From assembly GCF_020379485.1 (NCBI RefSeq), contig NC_063452.1:39930208-39994207 (forward strand): DNA of 64,000 nucleotides, written 5' to 3'. This DNA comes from Brassica napus (Eukaryota; Streptophyta; Magnoliopsida; Brassicales; Brassicaceae). The notes under the pieces were generated by a model that was given only the letters and a program-made list of their open reading frames with translations, made no database searches and was not told where the DNA came from. The stretch's first letter is position 1. Every line of letters begins with the position of its first letter. A program made the position numbers and the translations under genes. Positions 44,319-55,500 of this stretch are shown one piece after another.

Positions 44319-46055
44319 CTGGATAATGAAGAGTTAAGGAAAGTCATTCTTGAGGGATGGAAATTACCTGATCTTCCTCCCAATGTGACTATTATGGAAC
44401 ACATTGCGAGTTGCCGTAAAGCCTTGAGCGAATGGAGGAGAGAACATAATGTTAATTCCGCAAAATTAGTGGAGGAGCTTAAGGAGAAAGTGGAGGGCTT
44501 GTATGTAGATGATAATGCTACCACTGAGCAGTTCACAGCAGCATTGAAGGAACTTTCAGATGCTCTTAAAGCAGAAGAAATGTTCTGGAAACAGAAGAGT
44601 CGAGTGTTTTGGCTACGAGAAGGTGACAGAAATACAAAATTCTTTCATGCTTTGACAAAGCAAAGAAGGGCACGAAATAAGATAACGCAGCTCCGGGATG
44701 CAAATGGGAATGTAGTTGAGGATTTAGAAGGATTAGTAGCCATTGCTACTTGCTACTTTAGACATATTTTTGAATCATCTAACCCGGAGGACGTTGAAGA
44801 AGCACTGGCTCAAGTCCCTACGACGATCACCGGGCAATGAATGACAGCCTTACAGCTCCGGTCACGGAATGGGAGGTCAAATTAGCTTTTTGCTATGCAT
44901 CCAGAGAAGGCTCCAGGTCCATATGGGATGACTGCGCTTTTCTACCAGAAATTCTGGGATATTGTAAAGGATGATTTAACTCATATGGTTAATAATTCCT
45001 TTTTGAGGGGACGGTGGCGACCGGCCTGAATGATACTAATATATGTCTCATCCCAAAGACTACAAAGCCTAATGAAATGACTCAATTCAGGCCCATTAGC
45101 TTATGTAATGTAAGCTACAAGATAATCTCTAAGGTCTTATGCCAGAGATTGAAGAGAGTGTTGCCAGACATGATATCGGAAACCCAGTCAGCTTTTGTGG
45201 CTGGAAGACAGATTTCAGATAACATTATGATAGCTCAAGAAATGTTCCATGCTCTGAGAACTAAACCAAGTGGTTCTAACAAAAGGATGACTATTAAGAA
45301 GGATATGAGTAAAGCATACGACATGATGGAATGGTCATTTATTGAGGCTGTCATGCGAAAGATGGGTTTTTCAGAAACATGGATCACCTGGATAATGTGA
45401 TGCATTACGTCAGTAAAGTATAAAGTACTCATGAATGGACAGCCAAGAGGAAATATTGTTCCTGGTAGAGGCCTACGCCAAAGAGATCCTTTGTCTCCTT
45501 TCATTTTTATTCTATGCACGGAAGCGCTCGCTAGCCGTCACACGAGCGTGTCCTTCGGTATCCCACCTTCTCTTTGCTGATGATAGCCTTTTCTTCTGTA
45601 AGGCGGAGCCCTGTGAATGTGAAGAAGTAATGAAAGTGGTCAGGAAGTATGGTAAAGCATCAGGTCAATGTGTCAACTTCGACAAATCGTCCTTACTCTT
45701 TGGTAAGCAAATCAATGCAACTAGTAGACAAGAGATTAAAGAGGTTCTTGGAATACAAAATGAGGGAGGAATGGGGACCTACCTACGTATCCCGGAAGAC
45801 ATAAGTGGCTCCAAGTGTAAACTTTTTGCGTTTCTCAAGGATAAGCAAATGCACAGAGTGAATGGATGGACAGGCAGATGGCTATTGAAAGGGGGAAAGG
45901 AAGTGCTGATTAAATCTATTTTGTTAGCGCTTCCAACTTACGTTATGTCTACTTTCCTTCTCCCGTTGGAGACATGTGAAAACCTAGCAAGGGCTATTGC
46001 TCAGTTTTGGTGGAGTTCAAATCCACCAAAATGTGGAATACACTGGGCGAAATGA
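44319..46055 (+). pseudogene. LINE ORF2 central part: reverse transcriptase
   Basis: Fragments in three frames continue ORF2. The linker is at 44385-44840. The palm is at 45014-45400, with [26 protein letters not shown] split over motifs and KKDMSKAYD. The active-site FADDSLFF lies near 45590. WWSSNPPKCGIHW at 46009 is the thumb-side motif. Stops at 44838, 45398 and 46053 and frameshifts make it inactive. Confidence 0.88.
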
Positions 46056-47595
46056 GAAAAAGTCTGTCTACCAAGAAAGGAGGGTGGGATTGGCTTTCGC
46101 TTGATCCATGAGTTTAATTTGGTCCTTTTGGCGAAGCAGCTATGGAGGCTTGTTTAGTTACCTGACTCTTTGGTTGCCCGGGTATTGAGGGGAATGTACT
46201 ATAGACTAAGCTCGCCACTAAGAGTAATCTCTGCTAATAGCCCATCGTATGTGTGGACTAGCATTTCGGCTACAAGGGAGTTGTTGATGCTGGGAATTAG
46301 ACAGAAGATTCATTCGGGTCATGAAGTCAAGGTTTGGGAAGATCCGTGGATCCCAACGACCCCTACGAGACAAGCTATCCCGGTGGCGCCATTTATGATT
46401 CCCAATATGAGAGTGAGCGATCTCATTAACCAGGAAGCGAAGGATTGGGATGAGAGTTTGTTGGAGAACTATGTCAATATGGATGGCATACCACTTATAA
46501 GGAGTTTGGCCATAAGCTCAGCTCACCGTCGAGACACTTTTTGCTGGAATTACACAAGGAATGGACAATACACGGTCAAATCGGGATATTGGGTTCCTCA
46601 GAATTTATTAAAGACAGAGGAGGAAAAGGAGATTGTGGAGCCAAGTATCACCAAGCTTCAAGCCTTTGCTTGGAAGTTAAAGGTGCCTAAGAAGATATGT
46701 CATCTTATATGGCAATTGTTAACTGGTCATGTGGTAGTTACAAGGAACTTAGCAAGGCGAAATATGAGGTATGATAACTACTGTCCAAGATGTGGAGAAC
46801 TAGAAGAATCTGTAACACACACAATTTTCTAATGCCCGCCAGCTCTACAAGTTTGGTCTCTATCATCAACTCCAACGAGCCCAAATATATTCCCAGTACC
46901 GAGCGTCTACACAAATATGGACTATCTATTCTGGAGGAAAAACGCTATCATTGAGCCAGACCAGGACAGGGATCCTTATCCCTGGCTAATCTGATACATT
47001 TGGAAGGCTATGAATGATAAACTTTTCAGGGGGATAGACAGAGATCCTTTGGAGCTAGTCCGATATGCAGAAAGCGAATGTCAAGCATGGTTTGAGGCGA
47101 ACAAGGTGGTACAACCAGTGGTACAAGACATCAATGCTGAGGAATCTCAAGTCATAAGCTTGGGTAATATTTGTTTGTTAGATGGATCTTGGACAGCTTC
47201 TGCTCATTTTAGTGGATGTGGATGGGCTTGGATGGACAGTGGTGGGAACATTCAACTTATGGGGCAAGGAACTTCACTCGGCGCGAATCAGCTTTGCATT
47301 CGGAAGTAGAAGCACTGCGGTGGGCAATGGAGAACATGCTTTGAGCTTTGGGACATATTGCAAGAAGCTGATTGCAATGATGAAGGAACCTCATGCTTGG
47401 CTAAGCTTTACGACAGAGTTGGAAATGATTGAGACGCTTCAGATTTGTTTTCCGGATTTCAACATCATTTATGTTCTACGAGCGCACAATCAGACTTCAG
47501 ATTTTTTAGCTAAGACTGCTAGATCCTTCCATAGGGAGTTACTTTTTATTGGTTGTTCTATCCCGGGCTGGTTACCCAGATCACCTCAAGTTTGA
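46056..47595 (+). pseudogene. LINE ORF2 C-terminal part: zf-RVT and RNase H-like domain
   Basis: The span 46170-46832 carries KVWEDPWIP, then the zf-RVT CPRCGELEESVTH. The span 47010-47595 carries an RNase H-like (RVT_3) domain with DGSWTASAHFSGCGWAW and the C-terminal VLRAHNQTSDFLAKTAR, broken by a frameshift near 47300. The poly(A) tail follows about 25 bp after the last stop. Confidence 0.85.
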
Positions 47596-47650
47596 GTAAT
47601 AGAATGACTTTTGACGTAAAACAAAAAAAAAAAAAAACAATGATCATCCT

Positions 47651-50109
47651 TTTTTATGAAATAATTAAGGTGAACCAAAAAGGCAAAGAACGGTATAAAA
47701 GTCAAAATATAGTATTAATGGGGTAATGTCGAGCACTTAAGAATGCCAGCTAAGCTTTGGTCGGAGGACGATGAGTGTGAAAGTCCCCCACACGAAGAGA
47801 GTCACGGTAGGACTCTCTCATAGGCTTGTTTTCATATTTTTTATTTATTGTAAAATTACAGCCCACAAAATCACTCAAAACCAACGAGATAGTCATTGGC
47901 TGTAGATGTTAGGCTAGATGCAAAGTCGATATCGACATATTTCTGGCTAGATGCAACGCAGACATCGATATCTTTCTCTAATTTACTAATCGTGGACCTA
48001 ATCCATATTTCTGGAATTTGTCAAACGTCTTACTATTTAATTCTATACTAATTGTATAGTAAAATCAAACCGTTTTGTGAACGTCAAACGTTTTGATTGT
48101 CAACATAATAAATGTCAATAATTTTTTTTATTAGTTGCATAAACCATGTTTTGGTTTAGCACAGTATCTTTTGAGAAACTGTTATAATCAACATGTTTTT
48201 CTTCTTCTTCTTACCTCTCTAACCTAATAATAAGAAAAAATACCTAAAAGGTAGACAAAATATTCTGATAAAAATAATAGTCAAAATCGATCTGCATATT
48301 TTAGCTCCTTTCTTTTTTTCACTAGTGGAAATCTCCTAATTAAACTTAAACCTAAAATAATTTTTATTTTAATGTTATATATTGTCTAACTCTATAGTAT
48401 TATATATTGTCAATATTTTTTATTCTAAATTATTAATATATAGTGATTTGATTAATACATTTTACATAGTTATTAATTTTTATTACTTACTAATATATTT
48501 TCAAGTTAGGTACAATAAAATAACAATTTGAAATAATCAAATAGATAACCTCCTTCAAAATATTATTTTTCTTTAATTTATACATTTACATATAATACAT
48601 TTTTAAAATTTATTTATATTATTAAAAAAATATGTTTAAGATAATTTATAACATGTTCAGTTTAAAAAAAAAATACTTTGACATATATCATTTTAGTATT
48701 TTACGGGATTTACAAATAAAAACACTGTTTTGTTAAAATAATATAGCCCTGCTATTTTAGTAAATTTTATACATAGTAGCATCTATCATATTATTTTAGT
48801 AAATTTTATTGATATAAGATATTTTTTGGATGTTATGATATTAAGTTTTAATTATTTTTATTTAAGAATTTAAAATATCAGATTTCTTTTAATTTTTACA
48901 ACATATAAGTTTGTTTTTTCGTGGTGAATTTCAAAAAGTTATTATTTATTATCTATGATTTGTATTTTTCAAAAGTTTGGTATATTATCGTTTTGAGTTT
49001 GAATATTTATTTTAAAATTTTTATATTTTGTCAAAAAAATTGGGAAAATTGCACAACAATTTTGAGTTGGGAAGATTACATGAATTTTGATTTTTTTTTG
49101 TTACTACATTAATATATTATTTTTAAAAATATTTGATTTTTGGTAATATTTTCTAAATCTTTCTCAACAGATTTTGTTAAAATTAAAATAAAAAAATAAA
49201 TTTATAGTTAAAATTTGATTTGTCATTAATATTTTAAATGAATTACCAAAGTTTCATAGTTTTTAATAACATATATTTTCTTAAATAGTATATGACCTAA
49301 AGGTTATTATATAATATTATAGTTTTGTATATAAACATTTTTAAACAAAATATTATTTATAGATCAGACCCGGACGACGGAGATGCTCCTCAGAAAATCG
49401 GCTCGTCTGCCATCACTTGATCTAGTTTACATGGATAACCGACAAAAAAAAACAATATATTATTGAGAGTTTCAAAATAAAGAGATAATATATAGTTGTA
49501 CATAGAAAAGTTTAACCTATGTTAATAAATTTATTTTTGTATAAAAATATTATATAGTTTACAAATTTTAACTCATTTAAATGATGAGTGATAATTTATT
49601 TAAATGTAACAATATTTTTGATTGTTGGTGTTGCGTCTCACTGTGTAAAAAATATATATTCTTAGAAGCAAGTGGTTTCTATATGAGATCAAAATATGAA
49701 CTCCATTACTAAAAACTGATTCCAAGATAAATAAATGTAACATTAAGATCAATGGTGAACAAATCATATAACATCTCAGCTAAATCTTTTCGGTTAATCT
49801 TTTCGGTAGCTCACATCCAGTGTACAAAAGAAAGTCGTGTTATCGTAGCCTCATCTAAATAAATATTTTAATGTGTTGTTATGTTGTACACACCAATTTT
49901 AACATTTTTAACTCAAAAGATCCTATAAAATAAAAATTAATTTCAAAGTTATCACTTGTTTTTTTTTCAAAAACAAAAGTTATCACTTTTCTAACCAATT
50001 TTGTTGTATTCATCAATAAATCACCAATAACGCATACATGTTCTCATTTGTTTGTTCAGTCTACCAAAAAAATTGAGCTATCTTCGTAAATGACGGCTTA
50101 ACTTCAAAT
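47651..50109. other. AT-rich intergenic DNA, no recognised gene
   Basis: Bases 47735-47830 are more GC-rich (CCAGCTAAGCTTTGGTCGG and neighbours) and do not match anything I know. Bases 47880-49360 are very AT-rich. A small GC-rich patch at 49365-49420 is also unexplained. No credible open frame, tRNA or defined transposon was seen. Confidence 0.45.
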
Positions 50110-50585
50110 TACTCTCTCCGTTTCAAAATAATACTACATGTTTTAGAATTTTCACACTTTTTAATAAAACATATTAAAACTTAGTTATAAATGCATAGTT
50201 TTTTGTAATTTTATATTTCCTATATTTTTAAACCAATAAGAATTTAAAAATGCAGTTAATGTTCTTGAACTTCACAATTTTCATTATTAGTTGACAAAAA
50301 TTGCATAGAAAATATAAAATATTTCATCTGTTTCATTGTAACAGTCGTTTTGGATATGTGCACAGATTAAAGAAACAATTAATTTTGTATATTTCCTATA
50401 TAAAAACACAATTACCTATACACCTAACAATATTTCAACCAATAAAAAAATAAATTGTTGAATAAAATTAATAAATCTTAAATTAAAAGTCGAAAACGAC
50501 ACTTATTTTGTAACGGAGAGAGTATGTATCTTTTTGAAACATAATTTTTCTCTAGAATATACATATTTTTGAAACGGAGTAAGTA
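50110..50585. mobile_element. Nested Stowaway/mariner-like MITEs
   Basis: CTCTCTCCGTTTCAAAATAA at 50112 is mirrored by the inverted TTATTTTGTAACGGAGAGAG ending at 50522, with TA on both sides. Further copies of the same end lie at about 50327 (ATCTGTTTCATTGTAAC) and, inverted, at about 50566-50583 (TTTGAAACGGAGTAAG). The best reading is an outer element of about 470 bp (50112-50583) interrupted by an inner one of about 195 bp ending at 50522. These ends resemble the Stowaway-type CTCCCTCCGTTTC family. Confidence 0.65.
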
Positions 50586-51673
50586 CATTTTATTCAACCC
50601 GGTTATCGAGCATCTACAGTAATTACAAGTATCATAATATAATTCAGATGTAAAGATCTTATAACTAGAGAGTAATAACTCTAGATTGCAAGGCAGGCCC
50701 CTACCACAATAGTACCAACGTTAAGTAAAAGTCATATTTCGCCAGATGACAACTTCCGGTCCTTTAGCTTCTTATGTTTCCTCTTTCTTGCTTCTTTGCT
50801 CTTCGATCTGACTAATTGCTTTACATGTTTTTTGCTTTGTTCCTATCCTTTTCATTTTCATGTGTGATGTTTGTTGCCCATCACGTCCAAACTGCCTATG
50901 CTATGAAAACTGTCTTGACGAGCAACAAAAGCGTGCTCAACAAAATTTCTTGTCAGATGTACTATTCTCCCTATTTATATTTTAGGTTTTTGTTTTTAGA
51001 TTAACTAACGATTGATTTTAAATAGATACTTCCTCAAATTCTGAAATCGACTGAACAAAAACAATATAACTTATAAACTCTTACGATTACTTCAAAAATG
51101 TTTCAGTGATATCAGGTTAAGTAAATGTCGATTCTAGATGTATTTTGCGATTTCGATATAGAGTGCCAACACAGTTAAGTCTATATGTAATAACTACGTG
51201 ATGATTACTAATTACAAAATGTTTCTAAGGAAGTGGCTTGGTTGTGGAAGAACCATAGCATAGTGATCAATTTTTAAAGGTTTGTACGTTCGGTATGGGG
51301 TTCGATTTCTAAAGGATATAATTTTCTGTAGATTATAGGATGTAATACTTGTCAGATGTTTTAGAGTGTTGCAGGTAGAGCCGTTAGTTGTTTTCGTGGC
51401 CTGCGGAGATAACCTATCAATAGATGATGTCATACATGCATAATTGTCAATCGATCCGAGTCGATCCGAGTGTAATGGAGAAAACTACATTTTGGAATCG
51501 TTGTTTGTGAAAATTGTTTACCATTATCACATATCTTGTAGGTAGTTGAACATTGTTAGGGTAAAATAAAGTAGAGTTCTCCGTGATACTACAAAAAACA
51601 AGAAGTAAAGCAGTAAATCAAGAAGAATGGATCAAATGTAGTGTTTTATTGATCAATATAGCAAAAGTAAAAC
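50586..51673. other. Intergenic DNA without recognised gene
   Basis: A frame at 50816-51004 has a hydrophobic start but no recognised domain. A CGATCCGAGT repeat lies at 51452-51470. Nothing else can be supported. Confidence 0.4.
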
Positions 51674-52019
51674 ATATATGTTAATGAATGAATGAAGTTC
51701 CACATCAGTAGCTTAAGAGTTAATGAACTAATATATAAAGAGTTATAACCAATCCATTTATCACCAATTTGTTTTAAGTTGAAATAGCATGATAAATCCA
51801 AATTTAACATGGTATCAGAGCCATCTTATGTTGGGCCACCCTGTGGATGTTGTTCCCACGATTGTCCATGCTTAAGCGTGAGGGAGGGTGTTAATGAATG
51901 AATGCAGTCTCACATCGGTAGTTGGAGAGTTAATGAAATAATATAAAAATGGTTAGACCAATCCACTTATCATCACTTTGTTTTAAGTTGGAAGCCATGA
52001 TAAACCAAAAAATAATATA
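51674..52019. mobile_element. TRIM (terminal-repeat retrotransposon in miniature)
   Basis: LTRs of about 130 bp lie at 51679-51809 and 51889-52014, both starting TGTTAATGAATGAATG. Only 79 bp separate them: a primer-binding site TGGTATCAGAGCC (51810-51822), complementary in type to initiator Met-tRNA, then a purine tract GTGAGGGAGGG just before the right LTR. The AT-only duplication ATATA flanks the element (51674-51678 and 52015-52019), and the right LTR's final bases are diverged. It has no coding capacity and resembles the Katydid/Br-type TRIMs of crucifers. Confidence 0.85.
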
Positions 52020-53734
52020 TGTTCATAAGCCCTAGTTTAAGCTGCCTACTTCTATTGTCGAAAGGGAATAGTTGGCGATCCCTCTTCGAGGGTTTTGGAG
52101 TCCCTGTTATATGTCATCATAGTCAAAATCTAGGTTACATCCTTCCATATTCTAAAATATGGAATAAATCTGTCTTTAGTAGAGGTTTTCCATTTTACCT
52201 GAAGGCAGGAAAACATGACCCAGAGGCAGAAATACATTTAAGGAGGAGAAGAAGGCTGACGTTCTACTCTAAGAAGGGAGACTTGCTTCCTGGATTAATT
52301 ATCACCAACAGTTTGGCATTTATCTTTGGAATTCATGTTTGAACTCGGGAGATAACCTGTGCCTTTCAGTCGACCAAAATCATATCTTCACAACAAGTTT
52401 GCGGGTGGTGTGAGGAGCATGGCGTCGCTCCTTGGGTGGTTTCCTAGAAATCTTGGAAATCCAACATGAGATGCTTTATTGCAAAGGCATATGGTGATAT
52501 AAGAGATCGGGTTCTCTTAAGTTGCGTGGCACAGAGCCATGTATGATCATGTGACCTTAATGGACTCATGGTTCTGAATTCATATTATAGTGGTCTACAA
52601 AATTCTTATGGTGCATGGACTAAGTGGTGCATGGTTTTATAGTTGATGGATATCATATGGTCTAGAGGGTGCATGGCCTAACCAGATGGCAAACTTGTCA
52701 AAATACTTCATGAACGTGATATCTTCTGACTTGTGAGCAGGGAGTCATGGCCTGAGCCAGTAGGTAGATTCAGCAGGTAGATTCATGGGCATGCTGAAGT
52801 GAGCAAAGACCTTAGTCTGGTTGTAGATGGTAATGTAGATTTGCCTGAATAATCAAGGAAGATCATATTTATTATTTGCCTTTCGGTTGATAAGAAGTAA
52901 TACTTGACCGATGGGCTACATAAAAATGTTGTGGATGAAATTCTCCGTGATATATATTCTAATCCTGGATTTTTGATTGAGCCTTTTGGAGATTCTCCTA
53001 ACTTTTAGTTTACCCTTATAGGGTGTTACCATGATACTCAATGGATCATGGTTGTTGTGCAAAGTAATTTTGAATTTTAAGAATTGAATTCTCAATTTTC
53101 AACCTTTTTCATCGTTCCTTCTTATATCAGGTGGATCATCTTGTTTTTGGATAGGAGAGATACTTCAGTAAGCCCTAGGCTCGATCATATAGGGCACACA
53201 ATAAGTAGGATCTGATCCGATTTCTAAATATGTGCCTTGTGGTTTTTATTTTTGACTTCCCCGAAGAGATGGAAGAATATTTGAGCTTTTAGTCTACATG
53301 TTTCTTTCATGGGTGGCCGTTTTAAGACCCATATAGCTCTTTCAGAGTCTTTTCTCTTCTCCTAGTCCGACATTGGATAATGCCCTGGAGGTTGATTAGG
53401 TAGCTATTTACAACAGCTCACTTGAGACATTATCATCTTCTTGGTTGCGTGGAGATTGGTCCTCGTTCCGAGATAGGGGAGAGTGAGATCCTTGAGATTC
53501 GGAGAAAGTATTCCTTACCTATACCAACTTTCATAGTCCAATCGTGTTGGAGCCACTTATGATGAAGGGACATACAAAATATCGTTCTTGAGGCTTTCTT
53601 GGAGGCGGGTCTTTGAGGAGAGATACCTACTTTGAGATGCGAAATTTCCTCGTATTTTAGTATTTTTCCCTCGCACCTCAATCTATTGACTTGGAGAACG
53701 TTGATCGCCATTCACTTATTGGATGGGTTTCATA
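52020..53734. other. Unrecognised, degraded coding-like DNA
   Basis: Plus-strand pieces such as LHKNVVDEILRDIYSNPGFL (near 52918) and DSEKVFLTYTNFHSPIVLEP (near 53495) read like protein but are broken by stops. I infer an old retrotransposon or gene remnant. The frame at 52019-52342 has no recognised domain. No ends or target duplications were found. Confidence 0.3.
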
Positions 53735-54974
53735 ATATATGATATACCATGAATTTTACCAGTTTTTAGCCATGCTATTATAGGAGTTTTAGAAGTTATT
53801 TGTTATGTTTTGGAGTCTTTTTAGAGTATTTACAGGTCTAAGAGTGTTTTGGAGATATGTGGTGATTTTGGAGCATTTTGGAGATAAAGCTAGAAGAAAC
53901 TCGTAGCTATCCATCGAACCAGTCAAGAGTCGACATTCAGTGTCAAACATATGACCGTCAATCGACAACAAAGCGCACAAGGCCCGACTTGGTTTCCAGC
54001 CAACTTATAGCTCAAGTTCCATATAAATTACATAAATACCCCTGACCGACTTTAACCTAATATTTATGTGCTCTGCCATTGTTTTGGGTAACGCACGCTT
54101 TCATACTTTTATCTTTTCACGGCAAAACATATTTAGGGTTTTTAGTAGTTTGGAGAAAAAAATCCAAGACTCCTTCAGAGCTTTGTATTGGAACTCCAGT
54201 TTTTCTACCTTATTCTATATATGCTTTCTGTTCAGATATTTGCTATGTTATACTTTGCTATGTCTGAGTAGTTACCTTTGTTAGATTTAGGGTTTAAAGT
54301 AAGGTTATGAGGGATTAACCCAAACTATAGATAAACTAAGGTGATAAAGATTTCCTTCAAGGAATTGTTTGTAATGCTTGTGTTCTAGAGTAGCTAACTA
54401 GAACCCTGAACTTAAGATAATTAGGCACACACGACGGCATGGCCTGTTACTTGAATTAATTACCTTGAGTTAGAATTGCTAGAAACAAGTGACATCTGAT
54501 TTATTTAATACTAGTGAACCTATCGAACAGCTCGCTAAAGCTTGCCTAGGTAAACATTGATCGACGCTAATCTCATAGCATCGATCGACATACGAACCAT
54601 ATCAACAAGCGACATCTGTGATATTGGACTTAGTCAATAAGATTTATTTGCATGCGGTAGCTGGAATACTTTCCCATTAGAATTCGATTTCTAGGATTGA
54701 AAACTTTAGCATCTACATCACTATAATCCTGATTACCTCAAAACACTAGATTTAGCTATTTCTCGTAATTGTTTACAATCAATCATCTGAACAACTGCGT
54801 TGTTCACACCTGCTCTTTATTAATTACTCTGTTTGCCTAGCTTAATCATAAACTGATTAGGATCTATTGTGTGCCTTTGCTCCTTGTGGATTCGATCCCT
54901 AAGTACTATGATTGAACCTCTTATTTGAGAGAGTACAAGTCACTCCTTGGGATAATTTGAGTGATATCAATATA
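53735..54974. mobile_element. Solo LTR, Athila-like Gypsy
   Basis: The 1230-bp LTR runs from TGATATACCATG (53740) to GAGTGATATCA (54969), with inverted hexamers TGATAT/ATATCA at the ends. ATATA flanks both sides (53735-53739 and 54970-54974). The stretch CCTTGTGGATTCGATCCC near its end is the style seen at the 3' side of Athila-type LTRs. No internal region follows. The duplication is A/T-only, so the boundaries are probable rather than certain. Confidence 0.7.
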
Positions 54975-55084
54975 CCTCTCGGTGTACATGAGGTATTGTA
55001 TTTGTATTATTTTTCCCATTTGGATAACCAGAAAGGGTTCTATCATATCCATTCCCGTGAAGGCCAATCACTACAAGAAAACAC

Positions 55085-55400
55085 ATGCTTAACGACGAAA
55101 ATTAACAAAAAAAACAATCCTCGTAAATTTGCGTCGAGTTTACGACGAATTTACGTGAAAAACTAAAGTCATCGTTATTTCCTCGTAACGTAACGACAAA
55201 ACTGTTTCGTCGTAAAGTGGATGTAATTTTACGAGTATTTTACGAGGAAAAACTATTTCCTCGTAAATACGACGTAAATTTTGCGTGGTATTTACGAGGG
55301 AATAGTTTACGTGTATTTAGCGAGGAAATTTTTGAATCCACCAACTTCATAGATGTTACACGTTTTTTTTGCCCACCTAATTAATTTTCGTCGTAAATTC
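55085..55400. repeat. CACTA 5' subterminal repeats
   Basis: Short motifs such as TTACGACGA, TTTACGAGGAAA and TCGTCGTAAA recur in both orientations. Subterminal repeats of this kind are binding sites for the accessory transposition protein in En/Spm-type elements. Confidence 0.75.
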
Positions 55401-55500
55401 ATAGCAAAATTACAACTACCAGATTCGAATTTTCCTATAAATATGGATGTTTGAACATCATTTTAAACACACCAACAACAAAAAACGTGAAAGAAAAAAA

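Larger units (their letters stand above)
40740..47650 (+). mobile_element. LINE (L1-clade non-LTR retrotransposon), full length but decayed
   Basis: A 13-bp target duplication CAATGATCATCCT is found at 40740-40752 and 47638-47650, and the element ends in a poly(A) tract at about 47621-47637. The second, inner copy of the left flank reads GATTATCC, so the outer copy is the true boundary. Between them lie ORF1 (DUF4283 and zinc knuckle), endonuclease, reverse transcriptase, zf-RVT and RNase H domains, interrupted by stops and frameshifts. The 5' region is duplicated (separate entry). Confidence 0.92.

Noticed and set aside
50816..51004. Hydrophobic 62-residue frame
   Set aside because: No domain, no promoter context and AT-rich flanks; it may be a secreted-peptide-like chance frame.
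51810..51822. A tRNA-related sequence
   Set aside because: It is only the short primer-binding site of the TRIM element; no tRNA fold is present.
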